DNA of 26,681 nucleotides from a virus. Where the stretch lies: IMG/VR virus record IMGVR_UViG_3300047557_003354, positions 1 to 26,681 of that record, one strand, 5' to 3'. How positions within the stretch are numbered: position 1 is the first letter of the stretch; each line of letters starts with the position of its first letter. This document shows, piece by piece, positions 1-6,863 of the stretch. The position numbers were made by a program, and so were the translations under genes. Under the pieces are notes generated by a model. That model made no database searches. It was not told the origin of the DNA and worked only from the letters and a program-made list of their open reading frames with translations.

Positions 1-655
1 CTATATAGGGGTACTGCTCAGAAAGGGATACAACCCAATCTTGCAAATTCTGCGACATATGCGGGAAATCTGCAATATGTTCACGATGGTTTGTGTCGCC
101 GCGCAGAAATCTAGCTAGATGCATATCTGGCATTGCATCTATTTCGTCAAGTATAGATTGAGATGGATTGCATATTTCAAAAAACTTATTTGAGATAATT
201 GCCATTGGATGCTCGGAGTTAAATGGCTCACCAGAAATAAGTTGCCATTCCCTTAAGTTTTTAAGTAATTCAGACATTGAATGGCCGTGCCAAGTTGCAG
301 AACATGCGCCATCGTCTTCCATCTGGCGAGACTGTTCCATCCCATTAGGGCCCATGGCCTGAACTTCAACATATGTAATGAAGAAATGTGGAGACGCGTC
401 TATGACATTTACGAAACGCTTGATATTATCGAGCCTAAACTCGTAGTCAGAATACGGAGATTTTTTATTTAACATCGATGCTTCGTGTTCGTACTCTGTA
501 TTTGCCGTTGGCCATATTGGCGCATAGGAAAGATTGTCGCAGCGAGCTATGTCAGGAGCATTTACGCCAGCGACTAAAAGCTGACTTTTCTGTATAGAAA
601 AGAATCCGAAATTATTAAGCGATGGCGGACGTAGGAGGGTTTCTCTTTCAAGCAT
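1..655 (-). CDS. Hypothetical protein, 3' end cut by window edge
   Basis: This frame is open from an ATG at 655 to the window edge, giving at least 218 residues with no stop. I do not recognise the family. The visible part is soluble-looking, with no signal peptide or membrane segment. It is rich in aromatic residues and histidine, with short runs such as ATWHGHS and RGDTNHREH. The start is supported by a GGAG ribosome site 7 bases upstream. It overlaps the stop of the preceding 83-aa gene by 8 bases, so the two are probably translationally coupled. It is the last visible member of the cassette containing the 2OG oxygenase and the halogenase. A role linked to those enzymes is inference from position only. 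Confidence 0.75.
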   Translation of the reverse strand, partial: MLERETLLRPPSLNNFGFFSIQKSQLLVAGVNAPDIARCDNLSYAPIWPTANTEYEHEASMLNKKSPYSDYEFRLDNIKRFVNVIDASPHFFITYVEVQAMGPNGMEQSRQMEDDGACSATWHGHSMSELLKNLREWQLISGEPFNSEHPMAIISNKFFEICNPSQSILDEIDAMPDMHLARFLRGDTNHREHIADFPHMSQNLQDWVVSLSEQYPYI

Positions 656-899
656 TATTTAGCTCCGCAAGTTTTTGTTGGGCAGCGTGAAGCGATTTGC
701 ATTTGTTTTCTATATCGAGCAAGTGCGGAAATGGAACGCCAGAATCATCTAGGGGAGCTGTAAAAGAAGAATAATCCAATTCATCTGGGTCCATGCCAAA
801 TTTTAGAGACAGATAATATATTTCAGAAGCCAAAAGATACGTCAGCTTTTCCAGGGCTGCTTTTTTGTCATCTGTTGTCAGAAATTGTTCAATCCCCAT
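648..899 (-). CDS. Small helical protein, paralogue of the 74-aa protein at 4205-4429
   Basis: This 83-aa protein is predicted mostly helical, with heptad-like leucines and a conserved GMDPDE turn in the middle. Residues from about LTTDDK to GMDPD align without gaps with the 74-aa protein at 4205-4429, with 11 identities in 33 positions including the G-x-DPD turn. The two genes bracket the oxygenase/halogenase block, which suggests duplication of a small accessory protein, perhaps a fibre chaperone or adaptor (inference). The ATG at 899 lies 7 bases after the preceding stop and has only a weak AGG ribosome site. No enzymatic motif is visible. Confidence 0.8.
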   Translation of the reverse strand: MGIEQFLTTDDKKAALEKLTYLLASEIYYLSLKFGMDPDELDYSSFTAPLDDSGVPFPHLLDIENKCKSLHAAQQKLAELNNA

Positions 900-906
900 G
901 CCAAAC

Positions 907-1689
907 CTACTTACGCCTCAGGACTCTATTTATTATTCCATGTTTTTCTGGGCACTCGGCCAAAGCCTTGTCGACCGTTATTCCATGACGCCTATATGGA
1001 CCGGCGGTTCCCCCGCGCGGAGCTATGCTCCCCATCCCAAATCCGCGAGTAGCCACGTACTTGTAATCTGACTCATCTGCAAAATCAATTTCAGAAAAAT
1101 CGGCACTTCGCTTGAACGGAATGAGCTGAGCTATTGGTGTTCCAAATGGGATTGTAAATGCTGCGTCGCTCGTTATGTTGAGAACAATATTTGCAGTGTG
1201 GTAATAATCCGTGTGCACAATTGCTGGGACAACAGAAAAGTTAGGATTTGGCTCCCAGTACAAAGGCAGGAGCAGCGTTGACCATCCCGGTGCTGTTTCA
1301 ATTCTCCATGGATTAACCAGCTTAGGGTACTGTCCTTCCTCTATCTTCCTCATGGCGGTCATTGGGCACGAACCGGTCGAATCAAAACCGAATCCCTGTA
1401 CCTGCCCTATGTCTGCAGGAGGTGAGTAGTCATCAGAGCCAGTCTCCCAGAACATCCCGCTTTCGTGCGGCCTGAACCTATAGTTGGTCCACAGCGGCAA
1501 CGTAACACCGGCGGCGAGCAAGTCGATTGTCCCAGCACATCTCCTAATAGAGCCAGGGTGCTTGCCTATTCTTTTAAACCAGGTTGGAGGATTTCCGATT
1601 GTATTAACAGTTGGGGCACAGTCAAGCATTCTGTTGTCGGGAGGGGTGAACCTTATCTGCCCTGGCTTTAGTTTCGGCTTGTGTCTCAT
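907..1689 (-). CDS. Phage protein resembling DUF6065-type proteins, unknown function
   Basis: This 260-aa protein is probably rich in beta structure. Three blocks stand out: PWRIETAPGWS at about 127-137, VVPAIVHTDYYH at 153-164 and GTPIAQLIPFKR at 183-194. This pattern (Pro-Trp, a PGWS turn, a TDxY strand, then a G-x-P-x-A-Q-x-I-P-F-x-R strand) matches my memory of DUF6065-like proteins and of unknown cyanophage proteins; I could not run a search. A longer start at 1701 exists, but the ATG at 1689 is preferred. It has GGAG 6 bases upstream and forms a four-base ATGA overlap with the halogenase stop. That coupling suggests co-expression with the halogenase. It could be a binding partner or substrate-handling protein, but the function is unknown. 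Confidence 0.85.
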   Translation of the reverse strand: MRHKPKLKPGQIRFTPPDNRMLDCAPTVNTIGNPPTWFKRIGKHPGSIRRCAGTIDLLAAGVTLPLWTNYRFRPHESGMFWETGSDDYSPPADIGQVQGFGFDSTGSCPMTAMRKIEEGQYPKLVNPWRIETAPGWSTLLLPLYWEPNPNFSVVPAIVHTDYYHTANIVLNITSDAAFTIPFGTPIAQLIPFKRSADFSEIDFADESDYKYVATRGFGMGSIAPRGGTAGPYRRHGITVDKALAECPEKHGIINRVLRRK

Positions 1690-3185
1690 CTGCTGCTCCA
1701 TTCCTGGTCTAGTCGAGCAGTTTCCCTCAGTGCCGCCGCATGGTCGACTAATTCGTGATTATTGCGGGCCTGGCGCAACTTGTCTATTTCTGAACTAATA
1801 CGCTCGCGCAGTCCCATCCTGTTGATAGTCAAACTACAAGGAGTAGTGGTAATGACTCCCTGTCCTTGCGCGACATGGGCTAGGTGGGGGGACATAAACA
1901 TTTCGCCATTGTTGTTAGGTATGTCATACCGAGTAGGCGGCCGCTCTTTCCAAAGTTCCAAAAGTTCCTCTAGCTCTGGGTTTATCGGCATATCCGCCAT
2001 TGCGCGCCAGAATGGGGTATCTACTCTGTCCGAATAGTAGTGAAGGCGAATCATTGTCAAAATATTGCGCATTAACGTCGAAAATGACTTGTTGAAATGT
2101 TTTTGTGATGCCGTATTCCCTGGCTGATATGCGGCCACATATGGGACGATTTGTTTTATTTGCTGGATAGTTGACCCAATGCTCGTTGCTTCTAGGGGCT
2201 CAACAAAGCTAGATGCCAAGCCAATAGCGCAACAATTTTTAACCCAACAATTTTTTAAATACCCAGCATCAAACCTGAAATGACGGTTTTTTTCTATTGC
2301 GTATCCAGACTTTTGGGAAGCCTGATGTACAGCCTGTTCCTCATCGCAGAATTGCGAGCTGAACACGTAACCATTGCCACGACGCTCTTGAGTTGGTATT
2401 TCCCACATCCAACCCGAATCCATTGCCATTGCTCTCGTATACCCGCGTATCTGGCCGCTTGGGTCGCTTTCTGTTGGAAAAGCAATAGCGCTATCGCACA
2501 AAAGGTATTTTGAGTACGATTCCCAATCTGCAGAACCAATTGAATTCATTAAAACGCGGTTGAAGCCAGTCGCATCAAAGAAAAAATCACCAGGTATTTC
2601 AGTGCCGTCATCAAGTACCAGTGATTCAATATCTCCTGTGTCGCTATTCGTTTTGACAGTAGAAATTTCGGCGTCGACAAACCGTATACGCCTATTAAAC
2701 GCAAGCGATGTCAAAAACTCGTTCAATTTGAAAGTATCGAAATGATACTGGTTTGTAGAGTTATGCAAATTTTGACGGCTAATTTTATTTCGTATTAAGC
2801 CAATGCTGGAAGTTTGATTCGTGAGCAATTTTTCTTGTTCAAAGAATCCAACATATGTTGCATGTACACCAAAAGCAAATATGTCATCGGACCCAGAAAT
2901 ACTATGAAAGTAGTCTGGTGTATGTGTTGACCAGTCTTCAAACCTAATTCCATATTTATGAGTTGCCGCCGTGTCGACAATCATGCGTTCAAGAGGAATA
3001 TCACAAAGCTCCATGAAACTGCGCCAGTGTTCGGTGCTTCCCTCCCCCACGCCGATTATCCCAATTTTGGATGACGAGACTATGGTTATTGGCAAGTCGG
3101 GAAAAGCTCTACGCAAAATTAGGGATGCTAGTAACCCGGCTGTTCCTGAACCAGCTATGACAATACTGAAAGGTCTATCTTGCAT
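1686..3185 (-). CDS. Flavin-dependent tryptophan halogenase-like protein
   Basis: This 499-aa protein is of the FAD-dependent tryptophan halogenase family (PrnA/RebH type), whose members use FADH2, O2 and halide to halogenate an indole or similar ring. Visible hallmarks are the FAD motif GSGTAG at residues 12-17, a GVGEGST segment at 45-51, and K77 at the place of the catalytic lysine (K79 of PrnA). The signature GWMWEIP is at 258-264, and SFVEPLEATSI at 326-336 puts E332 at the place of PrnA E346 and T334 near the chloride site. Length is close to the family's roughly 500-540. The ATG at 3185 has AAGGAA 7 bases upstream. No flavin reductase is visible in the window, so host FADH2 would be needed. 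Free tryptophan, a peptide or another aromatic could be the substrate. Confidence 0.95.
   Translation of the reverse strand: MQDRPFSIVIAGSGTAGLLASLILRRAFPDLPITIVSSSKIGIIGVGEGSTEHWRSFMELCDIPLERMIVDTAATHKYGIRFEDWSTHTPDYFHSISGSDDIFAFGVHATYVGFFEQEKLLTNQTSSIGLIRNKISRQNLHNSTNQYHFDTFKLNEFLTSLAFNRRIRFVDAEISTVKTNSDTGDIESLVLDDGTEIPGDFFFDATGFNRVLMNSIGSADWESYSKYLLCDSAIAFPTESDPSGQIRGYTRAMAMDSGWMWEIPTQERRGNGYVFSSQFCDEEQAVHQASQKSGYAIEKNRHFRFDAGYLKNCWVKNCCAIGLASSFVEPLEATSIGSTIQQIKQIVPYVAAYQPGNTASQKHFNKSFSTLMRNILTMIRLHYYSDRVDTPFWRAMADMPINPELEELLELWKERPPTRYDIPNNNGEMFMSPHLAHVAQGQGVITTTPCSLTINRMGLRERISSEIDKLRQARNNHELVDHAAALRETARLDQEWSSR
1696..1699 (-). promoter_or_regulatory. Ribosome binding site deciding the 1689 start
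   Basis: GGAG lies 6 bases before the ATG at 1689, inside the region that a longer start at 1701 would treat as coding. The longer start would have AGGA immediately adjacent, a poor spacing. Confidence 0.55.
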
Positions 3186-3194
3186 AAATTTTCC

Positions 3195-3779
3195 TTATTT
3201 GAACCATGTGACAAGCGAATACTTTATTCCACCCGTTACAGGGTGAGCGATATGTGCATACGGGAAATTGGCTGGGAAACAAACGACAGTTCCGCATTTT
3301 GGCTCTACAGAAAAGTCGAAAAGTGGAAACTCCAGTTCGCCACCAGACTCCGGAGACAATATGAATGCAACCATACTCCAAACACGCGAGTTGTCTGGCC
3401 CATGGTCATGATGGGCGTGATACTCTCCACCGCCGATGTACTTCAATAGTCCATACGGTTCGTGTGCCCCATGTGGCAATAAATGCTGTAGCCGATAATC
3501 GGCGGTAGCCATTTCTATAGGGTTTCGTATGTCGGATGTGAAAATCTCAGATAGTTCTGTAGGTTCGTATGGTGGCATCAAGGGAATCATTGAGCACGAT
3601 AGGGAAGTCCTGTGCTGCGTAACTTGCCCTATCTCACCCACGGCAGACTGCGTCCACGATAGGTCGCTAAACCCGGATTTTATTTCTTTCTCTATCGCAT
3701 CAATAAAGTTTGATGCGGCAGATTCTGTAAATACGTCTGTATATATAGAAATAGCTGTTGCTGGTGAGTGGTGTTTCAT
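3195..3779 (-). CDS. 2-oxoglutarate/Fe(II)-dependent oxygenase (prolyl-4-hydroxylase-like fold)
   Basis: This 194-aa protein is of the 2OG-Fe(II) oxygenase superfamily, which hydroxylates or otherwise oxidises substrates using Fe(II), O2 and 2-oxoglutarate. The iron triad is visible: H123 and D125 in the YHAHHDHG stretch and H179 in AHPVTGG. K186, seven residues after the distal histidine, sits where 2OG is bound. Lysine here is typical of prolyl-4-hydroxylases, whereas PKHD-type enzymes use arginine. The double-stranded beta-helix core covers about residues 108-194. The start overlaps the stop of the 138-aa gene (ATGA), and the halogenase begins 9 bases downstream, so the enzymes are probably co-expressed. 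The substrate is unknown; protein side chains or small molecules are both possible. Confidence 0.93.
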   Translation of the reverse strand: MKHHSPATAISIYTDVFTESAASNFIDAIEKEIKSGFSDLSWTQSAVGEIGQVTQHRTSLSCSMIPLMPPYEPTELSEIFTSDIRNPIEMATADYRLQHLLPHGAHEPYGLLKYIGGGEYHAHHDHGPDNSRVWSMVAFILSPESGGELEFPLFDFSVEPKCGTVVCFPANFPYAHIAHPVTGGIKYSLVTWFK

Positions 3780-4192
3780 TGGACGTAAATTTCTCCTGTT
3801 AGATATTCTGTTCCGCAGTTTATTATTGAATAACGGACAGTTCCCACAGACTCAAATCTGGGGCGAAACAGAATCTTGTGGGTTTCCCGAAGCCTAGGTT
3901 TCAGTGTAAATGATTCATCATTTAGCACATATTCCATGCGGGCGTCATTGCAAAAAACAGTGAATTCGTCTGTTATGTCGACCATATGTACATACCCAAC
4001 ACGAGCCTGCTCAGGTGCGTCTAAAAACCTATGCTCAGGCATGGCGGCAAAAGTAATTAAATCGCTATGAATCCCATCATCTTCTGAACCAAGAACTATA
4101 GACAGACAGCTGTCCATAGCCATCTCTAGCGCTTTCTGCGGTGGATTTTCTCCATCATGGAGATTATGTGGGACGTATACAAATCGCTTCAC
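3776..4192 (-). CDS. Hypothetical protein in the oxygenase/halogenase cassette
   Basis: This 138-aa protein belongs to no family I recognise. It starts with a GTG at 4192, 12 bases after the 74-aa gene, without a clear ribosome site, and overlaps the oxygenase start by four bases (ATGA). The sequence mixes acidic stretches (GSEDDG, VDITDEF) with beta-like strands and has no signal peptide or membrane segment. Strict coupling to the oxygenase suggests a shared role, but no catalytic motif can be seen. Confidence 0.8.
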   Translation of the reverse strand: MKRFVYVPHNLHDGENPPQKALEMAMDSCLSIVLGSEDDGIHSDLITFAAMPEHRFLDAPEQARVGYVHMVDITDEFTVFCNDARMEYVLNDESFTLKPRLRETHKILFRPRFESVGTVRYSIINCGTEYLTGEIYVQ

Positions 4193-4204
4193 GCGACCAG
4201 GCTA

Positions 4205-4429
4205 CTACATAGCTGCGAGCTTGGTCTCCACCATCGAAAGTGCATTAACAAGAGAATCTAGACGCATTTTTTCGCCCATCATGAGGTCGCTCACTTCAGT
4301 CACGCCATGCTCATACGTATCTGGGTCAAGCCCCATGCGAATCAAAATATTAAAAATGTCTGTTGACAAGTTTGATTTTGCTGCCTGAAGAGCAGAAAGT
4401 TTTTGCTGAGTGCTTAAATTGAGTTCCAT
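4205..4429 (-). CDS. Small helical protein following the His-rich adhesin
   Basis: This 74-aa protein is predicted as two or more helices separated by a GLDPDTYEHG turn, with coiled-coil-like leucine spacing. It is a paralogue of the 83-aa protein at 648-899; 33 residues align without gaps. The ATG at 4429 has a strong AGGAG site a few bases upstream, and the gene begins 12 bases after the stop of the His-rich adhesin. Small helical genes directly after phage fibre genes are often assembly chaperones, so that is a plausible but unproven role. Confidence 0.85.
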   Translation of the reverse strand: MELNLSTQQKLSALQAAKSNLSTDIFNILIRMGLDPDTYEHGVTEVSDLMMGEKMRLDSLVNALSMVETKLAAM

Positions 4430-4441
4430 GTTTTCTCCTGT

Positions 4442-6130
4442 TTAACTTATTAAAACATACGCTGCGCCTGAACTGGCGGTAAACGAATTTTCTCCAGCCC
4501 CAAGCAAGCCAGCATTTGTATTGTAAGTTATTGACGGACTAATCTCTCGAGTAACAATTATAACCGCTCCTCCCCCGCCGCCGCCGCCACGTTTTCCTGT
4601 CTGGCCAATTTGCGCAGGGGCACCTCTGCCATGAGAGGCATCGTTTACGCCACCAGCGCCTCCTGCGTATACGGTGTCTGGATTTGGGTGCGACGTTGGA
4701 GCAACGTGATTATGACTATATGTAGCGTTGTGGTTGGGGTGATGTGAATGGCCTCCACGAGTAGGGGAATGCCCGTTGGAGTGGGTTGAAATATCCTTAT
4801 GCGTGTGGCCGTCATGTCCGCCAACATTCCCGTGCCATACACCCGAGTGATGGTGGCCGTATGGGGAGCCATGTGAGTGGCCATGCGGCCCACCATTGGG
4901 CTTGCTATGCCAATGCCCAAAATGGTAGTGGTGGCTTATTTGAAAATAGGCATGCCAGTGATGGCCGTCGTAATGGTGCATACCCCCATGAGGCCCGTCA
5001 TTGTGAGGGTGGTGCCAATGTCCACCATGGTGGTGGTGTGGAGTCGCATGGTGATGTGGGGTGCCATGATGGTGTGGGGTGCCATGGTGATGTGGGGTGG
5101 TATGGGCGACATGCGCACCATGTTTATAGTCCGGCGCATGCACGTGTTCCTGGACGTGTTGTTGAACATGTTGCTGTACGTGCTGACGGGCGGCATGTAA
5201 GTGGGCGTCTGAGTGATTAGTTTGATGATGGTGGTGCGAAGGGTTTAGGGTTGGCGGATTGGGGTGAGAAGTAGCAGGGTTTGTATGCGTTAGATTGGGG
5301 GCGGCAGCACCATTTGCACCACCAGGAGCGCCGCCGGAGCCAGCCGAGCCAGCCGAGCCAGCCGAGCCATCTATTCCTAGAGACACAAACTGACCACTTC
5401 CCGTTATGGTGTTTGCAATAACTGCGACTACGCCACCGCCAGCTCCACCCGCGCCGCCAGCTCCACCTGGTCCTGCTGTTGCACCAGTGGCTGTTCCATC
5501 CGGTGCGGGATAACCTTTCCCGCCGGATGCTCCAATAATATTCGCATTGGGGGCATATCCACCAGGGCTTCCTTCTTTACCAGCTTTATTTGGCCAACTA
5601 GCAGAGTTGGTTAGAGCTGGTGTCGACGCTCCCGTTGCACCCTGCGAGCCTCGAGAACCTCCGGCAATCACAGCAGTATTCCCGGATACGCCAGAAGTGA
5701 AGACCCCACCAATCATAGTGTCTACGGATTTATATAAGTACGCAGGCAATACAGACACGTTTGGGTTTGTGTTGCCACCGCCCTGGCCGCCCAGTCTGTA
5801 AGTAATTGACGAAGTAGTGCTTCCAGATACTGTTCCGGGGGAGGTAGCAGATGTTGGGTTAGTAACGCCACCACTTCCATTTGCAAGACCCAACCCTATG
5901 AAGCCATTGTTTGTAAGTGTGCCTTTTACAAATATCCTAAACCCGTTTGTATTCAGGACAACCCCAGAGTTAACGGTTAGGTTGTTGTAGTACATGTCGG
6001 ATGTCAGTGTTGTGTTTGTTGAAACGGTTACGTTTCCGTCCTGGCCGTTTCCATATATGGCTATCCCACCAGCACGTTGTTCAAGCTTGTTATTGATTCG
6101 GAGAAGGCCAGTTTCTAGTTCGCGCGTCAT
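4442..6130 (-). CDS. Glycine-rich adhesin/tail fibre with a histidine-rich domain
   Basis: This 562-aa protein is modular. Residues 27-80 hold a beta module with TLTSDMYYNNLTV, also found in the 243-aa protein just upstream. Residues 110-275 are rich in glycine, alanine and serine (GGAGGAGGAGGG, GSA repeats). Residues 281-482 hold 64 histidines (about 32 percent), with four tandem TPHHHx units, QHVQ repeats and W in HWH settings at 372, 392 and 407. Residues 490-562 return to glycine-rich beta sequence (GGGGGGGAVIIV). Glycine-rich blocks of this kind resemble receptor-binding adhesins with polyglycine helices (T2/S16 gp38 style). That comparison is by eye. The histidines could bind metal ions. 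Placement in the fibre cluster supports a tail-tip role. Confidence 0.85.
   Translation of the reverse strand: MTRELETGLLRINNKLEQRAGGIAIYGNGQDGNVTVSTNTTLTSDMYYNNLTVNSGVVLNTNGFRIFVKGTLTNNGFIGLGLANGSGGVTNPTSATSPGTVSGSTTSSITYRLGGQGGGNTNPNVSVLPAYLYKSVDTMIGGVFTSGVSGNTAVIAGGSRGSQGATGASTPALTNSASWPNKAGKEGSPGGYAPNANIIGASGGKGYPAPDGTATGATAGPGGAGGAGGAGGGVVAVIANTITGSGQFVSLGIDGSAGSAGSAGSGGAPGGANGAAAPNLTHTNPATSHPNPPTLNPSHHHHQTNHSDAHLHAARQHVQQHVQQHVQEHVHAPDYKHGAHVAHTTPHHHGTPHHHGTPHHHATPHHHHGGHWHHPHNDGPHGGMHHYDGHHWHAYFQISHHYHFGHWHSKPNGGPHGHSHGSPYGHHHSGVWHGNVGGHDGHTHKDISTHSNGHSPTRGGHSHHPNHNATYSHNHVAPTSHPNPDTVYAGGAGGVNDASHGRGAPAQIGQTGKRGGGGGGGAVIIVTREISPSITYNTNAGLLGAGENSFTASSGAAYVLIS
5027..5098 (-). repeat. Four tandem 18-bp units encoding TPHHHx
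   Basis: Residues 345-368 are four adjacent copies of Thr-Pro-His-His-His plus one variable residue (Gly, Gly, Ala, His). Near-identical DNA units suggest recent expansion by slippage, so copy number may vary between strains. Confidence 0.85.
5138..5185 (-). repeat. 12-bp repeats encoding QHVQ
   Basis: Residues 316-331 read as repeated Q-H-V-Q/E units within the histidine-rich domain. They probably form a short amphipathic helix with histidines at regular spacing. Confidence 0.65.
5333..5368 (-). repeat. 9-bp repeats encoding Gly-Ser-Ala
   Basis: Three near-identical GSA units plus a partial fourth occur at residues 255-266 of the glycine-rich adhesin. This is a low-complexity expansion. 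Confidence 0.75.
5976..5998. repeat. 23-bp direct repeat, copy A (562-aa adhesin)
   Basis: This is identical to 6661-6683 and encodes the DMYYNNLT core. It is a candidate site for recombination between the two adhesin genes. Confidence 0.8.
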
Positions 6131-6131
6131 A

Positions 6132-6863
6132 TTATGAAACTCTTATATATATAGATGTTCCCGCATTTTGGCCGCTTACATCTGTTGAAACATTTGATGG
6201 CAATTGCTCACCGGAAGAAATAACAATTACTACACCACCGCCAGCAGGAGGTGTTGCTGGAGCTGCTATTTTAGAGTTTGTTGTCGTCGCAGAACTTGTT
6301 ATATACCTAGCGGCAACAATTACTACCCCACCGCCAGCTTGGCCAACTCCTCCTGCACCGCCACGCAAGAATAGGGGGCTTGATTGCGACGCTGAAATAG
6401 CCCAACCTCTTATTGCATTATGCGCCTGGTAGTAGTATTTAGCACCACCAACAGATGCAGCAGGAAGTGTCGCCGACAAAGTTGCGGATGCGCCGCCAAG
6501 ACTGTTGGTTACAGCCTCAAGCAGTGTTCCACCTCCGGCTATTGTTCCGGTAGCAGAAGAGCCTGTAGTAAAACCTATTACGGAACCATTGTGCAATTGC
6601 AGTAAGTTTTTAACAAACAAACGATATCCGCCAGTGTTTAAAACAACATTCGCACCAATTGTTAGGTTGTTGTAGTACATGTCTGCGGTAAGTGTGGTGT
6701 TGCTGGATATTGTCGCATCACCGTCGGCCCCAGTTCCATATATTGGGTCGGCATACTGCGTGAACGAGCCAAGAAGGTTTGCAGACGTATAGCCCTCTTC
6801 TTGCGCTATATCAGCAAGAGAGCGGTTCATTCGCCTAAAACTAAATCTTGACCTATTGGCCAT
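6132..6863 (-). CDS. Glycine-rich tail fibre/adhesin, paralogue of the His-rich adhesin
   Basis: This 243-aa protein shares a central module with the next gene: a D/N-x-T/S-x-S-NTTLTxDMYYNNLT segment, then VVLNTGGYRLFVK. The later part contains glycine-rich strands ending in hydrophobic tails (AGGGVVIVAARYI and AGGGVVIVISSGE), a pattern common in phage and bacterial surface adhesins. It lacks the histidine-rich insert. The first 22 residues are basic (MANRSRFSFRRMNR). It starts by a one-base TAATG overlap with the 110-aa gene. It is likely an exchangeable receptor-binding or shaft part. The function is inferred from context and composition. Confidence 0.8.
   Translation of the reverse strand: MANRSRFSFRRMNRSLADIAQEEGYTSANLLGSFTQYADPIYGTGADGDATISSNTTLTADMYYNNLTIGANVVLNTGGYRLFVKNLLQLHNGSVIGFTTGSSATGTIAGGGTLLEAVTNSLGGASATLSATLPAASVGGAKYYYQAHNAIRGWAISASQSSPLFLRGGAGGVGQAGGGVVIVAARYITSSATTTNSKIAAPATPPAGGGVVIVISSGEQLPSNVSTDVSGQNAGTSIYIRVS
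6661..6683. repeat. 23-bp direct repeat, copy B (243-aa adhesin)
   Basis: This is identical to 5976-5998, about 685 bases away. Recombination between them would delete or fuse the adhesins in frame. Confidence 0.8.

Larger units (their letters stand above)
4685..5290 (-). other. Histidine-rich domain coding region
   Basis: About 202 codons of the 562-aa adhesin contain 64 histidines (counted by hand). The block is bounded by two similar octapeptides, TSHPNPPT (residues 287-294) and TSHPNPDT (479-486). Their DNA copies differ mainly at third positions, so any duplication is old. Confidence 0.85.

Noticed and set aside
907-1701. Longer 264-codon form of the halogenase partner
   Set aside because: The AGGA would touch the start codon; the ATG at 1689 has proper spacing and an ATGA overlap.
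3195-3779. Naming the oxygenase a PKHD-type hydroxylase
   Set aside because: The 2OG-binding residue is Lys rather than Arg, so the prolyl-4-hydroxylase-like description is safer.
4786-5220. Plus-strand frame of 144 codons rich in His and Gly
   Set aside because: It is antisense to the histidine-rich repeat region; the CAT/ATG-rich codons of the real gene create it. The minus frame is continuous with glycine-rich modules on both sides.
4685-5290. CRISPR-like or satellite array in the repeat region
   Set aside because: Units are 9, 12 and 18 bp, all in frame and coding, without unique spacers.
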